From positions 930,001 to 994,000 of the forward strand of contig CP118523.1 of assembly GCA_029227815.1 (NCBI GenBank): a stretch of DNA of 64,000 nt, given 5' to 3'. Positions within the stretch are counted from its first letter, which is position 1. The number at the start of each line of letters is the position of its first letter. Source of the stretch: Clostridiaceae bacterium M8S5. Lineage in GTDB: Bacteria > Bacillota > Clostridia > Tissierellales > MCWD3. The position numbers and the translations under genes are program-made. Below, piece by piece: positions 1-7,985 of the stretch. Under the pieces are notes generated by a model. That model searched no databases and was not told where the DNA came from. It was given only the letters and a program-made list of their open reading frames with translations.

Positions 1-2177
1 AAATAAATGACCTAATAAGAAACTACAGAGAAAATGAAGCATCAGTTCCAAGGCAAGACGACTTTGATAGGATAGCTTCACTAACTCAAAACATTCAGCT
101 AATAAAAAGAGAAGAAGTTAGAAATAATACACTTGAAAAAGCGATAAACAAACTCAAAAAAGTAATTAACAATCCCTACTTTGCTAGGATAGATTTTAAA
201 GAAGATGATTGCGAAAAAGAAGAAGTAATATATATTGGAATCAATACCTTAATAGAAGATTTAGAAGATGATATAAACATATTAATATATGACTGGAGAG
301 CTCCAATATGTAGTCTTTATTATGAAAACGAGAAAGGACATGCAAGCTATAAATGTAAAGATGGAAATATCAGTGGTGATGTAACATTAAAAAGACAATA
401 TAAAATCAAAGATAGTAAAATCCAGTACATGTTTGATAGTAGTATAAAAATTGATGATGAATGTCTTGGTAAAGTTCTTAGTGAGGTAACAGATGAAAAA
501 ATGAAAACAATAGTGTATTCTATACAGAAACAGCAAAACAAGCTTATACGTGATGAGTCTAACGATATGTTGATAATTCAAGGGGGAGCAGGTAGTGGCA
601 AAACATCCATAGCTCTTCATAGAATAGCATATCTTTTGTATAAATATAAAGACAAAGGTATAAAACCAGAGCATATAGTGATATTTTCACCTAATGAGAT
701 ATTTAATGATTATATATCAAATGTACTACCTGAGCTAGGAGAAGAGAATGTCATCCAAACTACATTGCTTGAATATATAAAAAACACACTAGGAAGAGAT
801 AGGGAAATAGAGGATGTTTATAGTCAGATAGAATATGTTATATCAGATATTAAAGATAATCAATACAATACTAGGTTAGATAATATAAGATTTAAGAACT
901 CAAATAATTTCGTAAATATAATGAAAGAGTACATTACAGATATAGAAACAAAAGGATTTGATTTTAAAGATATCAAATTCAAGAAATGGATTGTTATTTC
1001 AAAGAATGAATTAGAAGATTTGTTTTACGAAACATATAAGAAATGGCCAGTAAAAAATAGATTCGAACAATTACTGTTAGACATAGATGTGCGTATTATA
1101 AATGTAGAAGAGCTGATAAAAGAGGAAATAGAGAATAATATAGATGATGTTAGCGGTTATATAATTGATCCAACAAAAGAAAGTGAAGCCGAGATAACAG
1201 TTAAATGGGAAAATTTCAAAAGCAATATAAACAAATTACTGCCTATGAATATAAATATAATTGACCTTTATAAAGAATTATTTAGTGACAAAAACATGCT
1301 CAAGAAATATGCTGAGGATGAATTACCTTATAATATTGATGAGATTATACATCAGACATTAAAGTTTATAGAAAGTAAAGTTATAAAATACGAGGATGCA
1401 ATACCTCTTGTATATTTACAAAACGCAATAGATATAAACGCAATAGATTTATCTTGTATAAAGTACGTTATAATTGATGAAGTACAGGATTATTCTACAT
1501 TCGAATATCATACTATTAGACAGTTGTTTAAAAAAGCTAAGTTTACAGTCTTAGGGGATATCAATCAAACAGTCAATCCCTTAAGCAAATTAGATAGCTA
1601 CGAAGAATTATTAAAAGTCTTTAAACATAAAAATCCAGCCATAGCTAAATTGAATAAGAGCTACCGTTCTAGTTTAGAAATATTTAGATTTACAAAACAA
1701 ATTATAAACTGTGATCTAGATGGTGTAATTCGACACGGAGAAAAGCCTATGTTAATGAAGCTAAGAAATGATCAAGAAAAACTAAAAGATATTGCAGAAG
1801 GCATAAATAATGATATATCCGCTGGAATGAACTCTATAGCAATAATATGCAAGGATGCGAATGAAACTTTAGAGGCATACAATAAAATAAAAAATTTAAG
1901 TACTATCAATAGTGATATAAATTTGATCAAAAAAGAAGATGATAGCTATAAATCAGGAGTTCTAGTTATACCATCTTATTTATCAAAGGGGTTAGAGTTT
2001 GATAGCGTAATAATATACAATGTAGAATCAAACAAATATTTCTTAGAACCAGAAAGACACTTGTTTTATACAATATGTACAAGAGCGCTCCATAAACTCA
2101 AAATGTATTACTTTAAAGAACCTACTCCATTTATATCTAATATAGATGAAAATTTATACAAATCGGTTGCAAAATAA
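1..2177 (+). CDS. helD: HelD-like UvrD/Rep-family helicase, 5' end cut by window
   Basis: Superfamily I ATPase of the HelD/DNA helicase IV type; in Bacillota HelD is known to release stalled RNA polymerase from DNA. The frame is open from base 3 with no stop, so about 724 residues are visible and the true start lies upstream; the ATG at 429 is internal. The HelD-specific segment DWRAPICSLYY lies near base 290. Walker A (GGAGSGKT) follows near base 583, motif II (IIDEVQDYS) near 1470, then LGDINQTVNP, SYRSSLEIF and the C-terminal SKGLEFDSVII and YTICTRALHKL motifs. It appears intact apart from the missing N-terminus. RNA-polymerase recycling is inferred from the family. Confidence 0.9.
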   Translation, partial: INDLIRNYRENEASVPRQDDFDRIASLTQNIQLIKREEVRNNTLEKAINKLKKVINNPYFARIDFKEDDCEKEEVIYIGINTLIEDLEDDINILIYDWRAPICSLYYENEKGHASYKCKDGNISGDVTLKRQYKIKDSKIQYMFDSSIKIDDECLGKVLSEVTDEKMKTIVYSIQKQQNKLIRDESNDMLIIQGGAGSGKTSIALHRIAYLLYKYKDKGIKPEHIVIFSPNEIFNDYISNVLPELGEENVIQTTLLEYIKNTLGRDREIEDVYSQIEYVISDIKDNQYNTRLDNIRFKNSNNFVNIMKEYITDIETKGFDFKDIKFKKWIVISKNELEDLFYETYKKWPVKNRFEQLLLDIDVRIINVEELIKEEIENNIDDVSGYIIDPTKESEAEITVKWENFKSNINKLLPMNINIIDLYKELFSDKNMLKKYAEDELPYNIDEIIHQTLKFIESKVIKYEDAIPLVYLQNAIDINAIDLSCIKYVIIDEVQDYSTFEYHTIRQLFKKAKFTVLGDINQTVNPLSKLDSYEELLKVFKHKNPAIAKLNKSYRSSLEIFRFTKQIINCDLDGVIRHGEKPMLMKLRNDQEKLKDIAEGINNDISAGMNSIAIICKDANETLEAYNKIKNLSTINSDINLIKKEDDSYKSGVLVIPSYLSKGLEFDSVIIYNVESNKYFLEPERHLFYTICTRALHKLKMYYFKEPTPFISNIDENLYKSVAK

Positions 2178-2222
2178 TGTAAAAAATGGTATCGTGAAAA
2201 TATAAAACTTTAGGAGGAATTT

Positions 2223-2684
2223 ATGAAAACATTAGTAGTATATTTTACACGTACGGGATACTCAAAGATGTTAGCAGAAAATATTGCAGGTAAGATAAAT
2301 GCTGATACAGAGCAAATAAAAGATGATAAAAACTGGAGTGGTATACTTGGTTATCTTAAAGGGGGGCTTTACGGCTTTAGTAAAAAGATGACTCAAATAG
2401 TGTATTCAAAAAGACCAGAGAACTATGATTTGGTAATAATAGTAGCACCTATCTGGGCAGGAAGTGTGCCACCAGCTATCAATACTTATTGTAAAAAGCT
2501 AAAAGATAAAATTAATAACATAGCAATAGTGCTGAATAGCGAAAGTAGTAGTTTAGATAGTACATTTAAGCATATAGAAAACTTAACTAAAAAATCTAGT
2601 GCGAATCTAGGTGTAATAAAGAAAAAAATGACTGTCCATGATATAGAAAACAAAATTGAAAAGTTCGTTGAAGAACTAAAATAG
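2223..2684 (+). CDS. Flavodoxin-like protein
   Basis: Short flavodoxin-fold protein of 153 residues, presumably FMN-binding and cytosolic. The N-terminus (KTLVVYFTRTGYSKMLAENI) has the first beta strand and the phosphate-binding T-x-T-G-x-S loop at residues 9-14; a second loop around IVAPIWAGSVPPA (about residues 75-87) fits the isoalloxazine-binding region. The ATG has a good site (TAGGAGGA, 2211-2218). It follows the helicase gene by 45 bases and is followed by a strong terminator, so the two may be co-transcribed. The redox partner is not visible. It could equally be a flavodoxin-domain NAD(P)H oxidoreductase fragment, but it is full length for a stand-alone flavodoxin. Confidence 0.85.
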   Translation: MKTLVVYFTRTGYSKMLAENIAGKINADTEQIKDDKNWSGILGYLKGGLYGFSKKMTQIVYSKRPENYDLVIIVAPIWAGSVPPAINTYCKKLKDKINNIAIVLNSESSSLDSTFKHIENLTKKSSANLGVIKKKMTVHDIENKIEKFVEELK

Positions 2685-2796
2685 TGAAGGTGAAGTAAAA
2701 TTTTAACTTAGTAAGTTAACCAAAGATACAAATACATTACTATAATAAAGTTATGTAGAATATTTAGTATCACAAAAAAAGAAATAAGAAGTCAGA

Positions 2797-2836
2797 ACCC
2801 CCTATGAATTATATGATTCTAATAGGGGGTTTTTTA
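2797..2836 (+). terminator. Intrinsic terminator after flavodoxin gene
   Basis: Perfect 9-bp arms ACCCCCTAT (2797-2805) and ATAGGGGGT (2822-2830) are followed directly by a run of T. It separates the helicase/flavodoxin unit from the pilus locus. Confidence 0.9.
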
Positions 2837-2949
2837 TACTAAAATCAGCATTATATTCAACAGTTATCCAACAAATGTATCAGAAATAAAAGGTTAATGA
2901 CGAAATAGTAAAAAAAATATTGGAAAAATTTAAAAATAAAGAAGGAAAA

Positions 2950-2978
2950 TTGAAATAAATAAAGAATATAGATAAAAT
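2950..2978 (+). promoter_or_regulatory. Candidate sigma-A promoter of the Tad pilus locus
   Basis: TTGAAA (2950-2955), a 17-base spacer and TAAAAT (2973-2978), one mismatch from consensus in each box. It lies between the upstream terminator and the first pilus gene. The rest of the 2685-3044 intergenic stretch is AT-rich and shows no gene. Confidence 0.55.
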
Positions 2979-3044
2979 ATAAAAATAAACATAATATTAC
3001 AATAAATTATAAAAAATACAAAAATGGAAAACGAGGTCGAATTT

Positions 3045-4127
3045 GTGAGGGAATATATAATTCTACTATTGAGTACAGATATTGATTACAATGAAGAATT
3101 GGTAAAATATATAAACGATAATTTGGATGGGATGTTTTATGCTGTTGCCATAAATAATGTTAAAGATTTATGTAGTTATTATTATAACAATACAAATATA
3201 GTGAGGTTACTATTGATACAAGAACAACTATTTGAAGAAGATATAAAAAAATTAAACGTTGATAAGTTTCTGATAACAGAGAATTGCTTAAATTATGAGA
3301 CAAGCTTACAAACTATTTATAAGTATCAAAGAATGGATCAGTTTATAAATAAATTGCACGAGTACTGCGAAAAGAATAAGACTAGCCAATATAAGAATGA
3401 TAAAGCCAAAATTAATGTAGTTTATTCACCTGTTGGAGGGGTTGGAAAGACATTTTTATCACTAGCGTGCAGTATAGTTTTAGGAAAAAGTAGTAGAGTT
3501 TTATATATAAATTTAGAAGATATAACTTCAATAAATATTTTATTGACTAATAATAATGACAGAAAGCTGTCTGAACTATTGTATTATATAAAAAACAAAA
3601 AAGATGGTTTAAATATAAAAATTGATGATTTTATAAATACTAGCGAAGAAAACAATATAGACTATCTTGTGCCAATAGACAGTATAAATGATATGAACGA
3701 CTTAACACCAGATGACATGATATATATCCTAGAAAGCTTGTTTTATAGTAAACTATATGATTACATATTCATTGATTTACAGAATAAGCTTACAAATGTT
3801 AACTTACAAATACTTAATATGGCTGATAATATCCTTTTGCCTTTTATGCAAGACGTGGTGTCATTAATAAAGGCTAAAAATTTTATAAAACAAGTTGGAA
3901 TGATAAGTCAGATTAGTAATATAGATATTTTAAAAAAAGTTCAGCTTATTATCAATAAATATAATGATAAGATACATACACCTATTGAATTTATAAATGT
4001 ACATCCACATAAAAGAAATATAAGAATACCTTATTGTGAGAATCTATTTAACTACATGGATGGCAAGTATCATATAAATATAGAAGCTGTAAGAGACGAT
4101 ATAAAAAAAATATTAGAGAATATATAA
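3045..4127 (+). CDS. tadZ: TadZ/CpaE-like ATPase with intact P-loop
   Basis: Localisation ATPase of the Tad pilus (MinD/ParA superfamily). A receiver-like N-terminal part of about 110 residues is followed by an ATPase domain whose deviant Walker A reads SPVGGVGKT, with the catalytic lysine present, unlike the paralogues in the second pilus section. I prefer the GTG at 3045 because GAGG lies 9-12 bases upstream and the first beta strand (REYIILLLS) then sits at the N-terminus; the in-frame ATG at 3024 has no visible ribosome binding site. It is the first gene of a co-directional run, 12 bases before tadA. The P-loop and context make the assignment firm; the start is less certain. Confidence 0.85.
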   Translation: MREYIILLLSTDIDYNEELVKYINDNLDGMFYAVAINNVKDLCSYYYNNTNIVRLLLIQEQLFEEDIKKLNVDKFLITENCLNYETSLQTIYKYQRMDQFINKLHEYCEKNKTSQYKNDKAKINVVYSPVGGVGKTFLSLACSIVLGKSSRVLYINLEDITSINILLTNNNDRKLSELLYYIKNKKDGLNIKIDDFINTSEENNIDYLVPIDSINDMNDLTPDDMIYILESLFYSKLYDYIFIDLQNKLTNVNLQILNMADNILLPFMQDVVSLIKAKNFIKQVGMISQISNIDILKKVQLIINKYNDKIHTPIEFINVHPHKRNIRIPYCENLFNYMDGKYHINIEAVRDDIKKILENI

Positions 4128-4139
4128 CAAGGTGAAAAT

Positions 4140-5387
4140 ATGATAAAAATTGATATGAAAAACCTCATAATGGAAACAGAAGAATACGTTAAAGATAGTT
4201 TAGATGTAAGTAGAGATATGTCAGATGAAGAGATTGAGGATATTATCACGAAAGCTGTATTTGAAAAATCGCAAAAATATTATATGAGTATATCACAGAA
4301 ACAATTGATAATAAAGACTATATTCAATTCTTTAAGGCGTTTAGATATACTACAGCCTCTATTAGATGATGATGAAATAACTGAAATAATGGTTAATGGT
4401 CCAAATAACATATTCATAGAAAAAAAAGGCAGAATAACAAAATTAGATGCGAAATTTGAGAATGTAGCTAAGCTGGAAAATATAATACAGAACATAGTTT
4501 CAAAAGTTAACAGAACAATAAATGAGTCAAACCCCATTGTTGATGCTAGGTTAATAGATGGCTCAAGAGTTCATGCTGTAGTTCCGCCTATAGCGTTAGA
4601 TGGTCCAACATTGACTATAAGGAAATTTCCAGATAAGCCATTAACTATAGAAGATTTAATAAGCTATGGATCTATTACAAACGAAGTGGCAGATTTTCTA
4701 GAAAAACTAGTGAAAGCAAAATACAACATATTTATATCAGGAGGTACAGGATCAGGAAAAACAACATTCTTAAATACATTATCAAATTTTATTTACAAAG
4801 ATGAGAGAATTATAACCATTGAAGACTCAGCAGAACTTAAAATAGTTAACGTACCTAACCTTATACGACTTGAAACTAGAGATGCTAACACACAAGGAAA
4901 AGGTTTAATAAAGGTTTCACATTTAATAAAGGCGTCACTCAGAATGAGACCTGACAGGATTATAGTTGGAGAGGTTAGAGGAGAAGAGGCTATAGACATG
5001 TTACAAGCTATGAACACAGGCCATGCAGGTTCACTTTCAACAGGTCATGCTAATTCATCTAAAGACATGCTTAATAGAATCGAGACTATGATATTAAGTT
5101 CATCAGAAATACCCTTAGGTGCTGTTAGAAGTCAAATTGCTTCAGCTCTTGATATCATAATACATCTAGGTAGATTAAGAGACAAGAGTAGAAAGGTTCT
5201 TGAAATAAACGAGATTTTAGGAGTAAAAGATGGAGAAATAAACACAAATACACTATATAAATTTATAAAAACAGGAGAAGAAGATAAAAAAATACTAGGA
5301 CAGTTAAGTCGCACCGAAAACGTATTTATAAATACTGAAAAACTAGAATTGGCAGGAATAAATTTATTAGAGGATGGGATTATATGA
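4140..5387 (+). CDS. tadA: TadA/CpaF pilus secretion ATPase
   Basis: Cytoplasmic hexameric ATPase that powers Tad pilus assembly. The 415 residues match the family length. The N-terminal domain carries VNGPNNIFIEKKGRI; Walker A is SGGTGSGKTT at about residues 200-209, the Asp-box is ITIEDSAEL, the Walker B region is RIIVGEVRGEEA at about 272, and the His-box is GHAGSLSTGHANS at about 294-306. AAGGTGA stands 5 bases before the ATG. The stop overlaps the start of tadB by 4 bases, indicating translational coupling. All catalytic elements are present, so this is the functional motor of the first pilus section. Confidence 0.96.
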   Translation: MIKIDMKNLIMETEEYVKDSLDVSRDMSDEEIEDIITKAVFEKSQKYYMSISQKQLIIKTIFNSLRRLDILQPLLDDDEITEIMVNGPNNIFIEKKGRITKLDAKFENVAKLENIIQNIVSKVNRTINESNPIVDARLIDGSRVHAVVPPIALDGPTLTIRKFPDKPLTIEDLISYGSITNEVADFLEKLVKAKYNIFISGGTGSGKTTFLNTLSNFIYKDERIITIEDSAELKIVNVPNLIRLETRDANTQGKGLIKVSHLIKASLRMRPDRIIVGEVRGEEAIDMLQAMNTGHAGSLSTGHANSSKDMLNRIETMILSSSEIPLGAVRSQIASALDIIIHLGRLRDKSRKVLEINEILGVKDGEINTNTLYKFIKTGEEDKKILGQLSRTENVFINTEKLELAGINLLEDGII

Positions 5388-6238
5388 AGGCTATAATGAT
5401 AACTTTCATAGCAGGAATTATTTCGCTGTCGGTGATTGCAATATATGGTAAATTAACTCGTACATCCCAAAATATAGATGTAAAAGAGTATGAGCTAAGG
5501 GATTACAACAAATACAAAATGACAATAAATGAGAAACTTATATATATATTTATTGCTGGAATTATATTGTTTGGTATAGGGTATGTGTTTTATAGAAATG
5601 TAATTTTGTCTTTAATGATAACTCCAATAGCTTTAAAATATCCTTCCATAAAAGTAAAGGAACTAATAAAAAAGCAAAAAAAAATGTTAGAAGAGCAGTT
5701 TAATGTAGCATTATATTCAATATCATCTTCATTAATAGCAGGCAAATCTGTAGAATCTTCTTTCAAAAGTGCATTAAGTGATTTGAAGCTAGTATACATT
5801 AAAGAAGATACATTTATATTAAAAGAGTTTGAATATATAATACGTAAGTTAAAGTTAAATGAGCCAATAGAAGATGTACTATTAAATTTTAAAAGCAGAG
5901 CTCATTTGGAGGATATAAGTAATTTTGTAGATGTATTTGTTATATGCAAACGTACAGGCGGAAATTTAGTAGATATTATAAAAACTACAACTGACACAAT
6001 TGCTGATAAAATTCATATAAAGCAAGATATAGAGATAATGTTAGCTAAGAAAAAGTTTGAACAAAAAATATTAGGTTTTATGCCTGTTTTCTTAGTAATA
6101 ATACTATCATATATGGCTCCAGGATATATGAAACCAGTATTTGATACAACAACCGGACATATTGTGATGACTATATCATTAGTAATATTCATTGCATCGT
6201 ATATAGTAGCACAAAAAATAATTAACATAGAGGTGTAA
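5384..6238 (+). CDS. tadB: TadB-like inner-membrane platform protein
   Basis: Type II secretion F-domain protein forming half of the pilus assembly platform in the cytoplasmic membrane. There is an N-terminal hydrophobic segment, a second at about residues 50-75, a cytoplasmic helical domain (GKSVESSFKSALSDL and later ICKRTGGNLVDIIKTT, typical of the F domain), and two C-terminal membrane helices. Length is 284 residues. It overlaps tadA by ATGA and lies 2 bases before its partner tadC, as in other Tad loci. Confidence 0.9.
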   Translation: MKAIMITFIAGIISLSVIAIYGKLTRTSQNIDVKEYELRDYNKYKMTINEKLIYIFIAGIILFGIGYVFYRNVILSLMITPIALKYPSIKVKELIKKQKKMLEEQFNVALYSISSSLIAGKSVESSFKSALSDLKLVYIKEDTFILKEFEYIIRKLKLNEPIEDVLLNFKSRAHLEDISNFVDVFVICKRTGGNLVDIIKTTTDTIADKIHIKQDIEIMLAKKKFEQKILGFMPVFLVIILSYMAPGYMKPVFDTTTGHIVMTISLVIFIASYIVAQKIINIEV

Positions 6239-6240
6239 CG

Positions 6241-7104
6241 ATGATTTTATTAATCATAGAATTAATATCACTGTTTGTACTGTACATGCTGTCTAAAAAT
6301 AAATACAATAACATAATAGCTAGACTTGATAAAAAAGAATATCCATTAAAAGATTTACTGCCTATAGGTTTATTTGTAATGGATGCTATTAATTATAAAT
6401 ATAAACATAGATACGATCAATGGTTAAAACAAAAGCTATCTAATATATATACAACTACGAAAGACAATTACTATTTAAGAATTCACTTAGGAAATAAATT
6501 AACATACATGCTTGTTTTATTGCTAATTATATGCTTATTTGGTGTTGGAATGGGAGAAATTACACATACATTTATAGCTATAATGGTAATTTTATTTATA
6601 AGCGTATTTTATGCCATTGATAGGGAGTTAGATAAAAAAATAGAGGCAAGAGCAAGGAGTATAAGGCTTGATATACCAAGCTTTATGAATAATATAGCAC
6701 TATTACTCAATGCAGGTATGACTTTTAATAAAGCATGGGAAAAGATTGTGCTCGATAATAAAGATAACAAAAGACCTTTATATAAAGAACTAGAATATAC
6801 CTATTACCGTATTAAAGCTGGTGAAAGTTATAATGTCGCATATGAGGACTTTTCAAGAAGATGTAAGTTACCTGAGATAACAAAATTCATATCATTAGTA
6901 CTCCAAAACTTAAAAAGGGGCAACGAGCAATTATCTGTTCTAATAAGGATTTTGGGCACTGAATGCTGGCAGTTAAGAAAAAATACAGCTAAAAAGCTTG
7001 GAGAAGAAGCAAGCTCAAAATTATTATTGCCTATGATGCTAATGTTCGTAGGTATATTAATAATAATGTTATTGCCAGCAGCTCTTCAGTTTCAAAATAT
7101 ATAA
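6241..7104 (+). CDS. tadC: TadC-like inner-membrane platform protein
   Basis: Second F-domain platform protein, 287 residues. It has hydrophobic segments at the N-terminus and around residues 85-125, a cytoplasmic domain with LNAGMTFNKAWEKIV and the F-domain signature LQNLKRGNEQLSVLI, and a C-terminal helix (MMLMFVGILIIMLLPA). GAGGTG lies just before the ATG. It sits directly between tadB and the pilin gene, the standard Tad order. It differs from the preceding protein mainly in the C-terminal half. Confidence 0.9.
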   Translation: MILLIIELISLFVLYMLSKNKYNNIIARLDKKEYPLKDLLPIGLFVMDAINYKYKHRYDQWLKQKLSNIYTTTKDNYYLRIHLGNKLTYMLVLLLIICLFGVGMGEITHTFIAIMVILFISVFYAIDRELDKKIEARARSIRLDIPSFMNNIALLLNAGMTFNKAWEKIVLDNKDNKRPLYKELEYTYYRIKAGESYNVAYEDFSRRCKLPEITKFISLVLQNLKRGNEQLSVLIRILGTECWQLRKNTAKKLGEEASSKLLLPMMLMFVGILIIMLLPAALQFQNI

Positions 7105-7124
7105 AAAACTAGGAGGAGAAATAA

Positions 7125-7301
7125 ATGAAGAATGAAATTATGAGATTTATCAAAGAAGAAGATGGATTAGGAACAGTAGAGATTGTCATATTAATAGCTA
7201 TACTAATAGGAGTAGCATTATTATTCAAAGATAAAATTATGTATATAGTTAAAAGAATGCTTGGTAAATTAGACAAAACAGCAACAGATGCTATGAACTA
7301 A
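7125..7301 (+). CDS. flp: Flp1-type type IVb major pilin (58 aa)
   Basis: Small prepilin and likely the structural subunit of the pilus. It has a short charged leader (KEEDG), then the glycine and glutamate of a type IV prepilin site in GLGTVEIVILIAILIG, a single hydrophobic helix of about 20 residues, and a short basic tail. This layout matches Flp1-like pilins of Gram-positive Tad systems. A strong AGGAGGAG precedes the ATG at 7125. It lies immediately after tadC and ahead of the TadE-like genes. Processing would be by one of the two prepilin peptidases encoded at 11.5 and 12.9 kb. Confidence 0.88.
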   Translation: MKNEIMRFIKEEDGLGTVEIVILIAILIGVALLFKDKIMYIVKRMLGKLDKTATDAMN

Positions 7302-7325
7302 AAGAATTATGGGAAGTGTAGTAGA

Positions 7326-7967
7326 ATGGAATCTTTACTAAGTGCTAAAGGAAGCTTAACAGTAGAAGCTGCAATAGTATTTCCAGTAGTTTTATTCGTA
7401 ATATTTATAATGCTTTTTATGTGTTTTATGTTATATCAAAATGCATATTTGCAAAGTATAGCTGATGATATAGCTCATATTAGTGCATCTAACTGGAACA
7501 ATGTCGCTAAGTTACAAGAACACATAAATAATGACTTAAAGTGTTCATTGAGTTTATATAGTAATTCTAAATTATATTGGAATATATATGATACCAACGG
7601 AAATGACAAACTTTGTTTAATAAAGCAATATGCTAATAACTGTATGAGAATTGGCAATGTTATTGATGGCAAATTACCAGAGCAATATAGAGTGGAAATA
7701 AACTTAAAAAACTATGTTGTGTATAGAGAGATTAATGTTGTTATTAGAGATTCGTATAAATTACCATTTCGTGGATTCTGCAAATTATTTAAAATAAATG
7801 AAGTATATATGATTAGGAAGAAAGCTAAAGCAATAATAAATGATAATGCTGAGTTTTTAAGAAATGTTGATTTTATGTTAGATGTATCTGATCAATTAGG
7901 AATACTAGAAAGCTACAAGGAGACTATGCAAAAGATACGAGCTAATATGGACAAATTCTTTGATTGA
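7326..7967 (+). CDS. TadE-like pseudopilin
   Basis: Minor pilin-like protein of 213 residues. The N-terminus reads KGSLTVEAAIVFPVVLF, the TadE signature with conserved T-V-E-A and a long hydrophobic helix, followed by an extracytoplasmic domain rich in hydrophobic and basic residues. It lies 24 bases after the pilin gene and 18 before the next gene. Probably membrane-anchored with a role in pilus assembly; no enzymatic motif is seen. Confidence 0.85.
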   Translation: MESLLSAKGSLTVEAAIVFPVVLFVIFIMLFMCFMLYQNAYLQSIADDIAHISASNWNNVAKLQEHINNDLKCSLSLYSNSKLYWNIYDTNGNDKLCLIKQYANNCMRIGNVIDGKLPEQYRVEINLKNYVVYREINVVIRDSYKLPFRGFCKLFKINEVYMIRKKAKAIINDNAEFLRNVDFMLDVSDQLGILESYKETMQKIRANMDKFFD

Positions 7968-7985
7968 TATGGAGGAACGGTTCTG

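Noticed and set aside
429-431. ATG at 429 as the helicase start
   Set aside because: The frame is open upstream to base 3 and encodes conserved HelD residues (DWRAPICSLYY), so the gene begins before the window.
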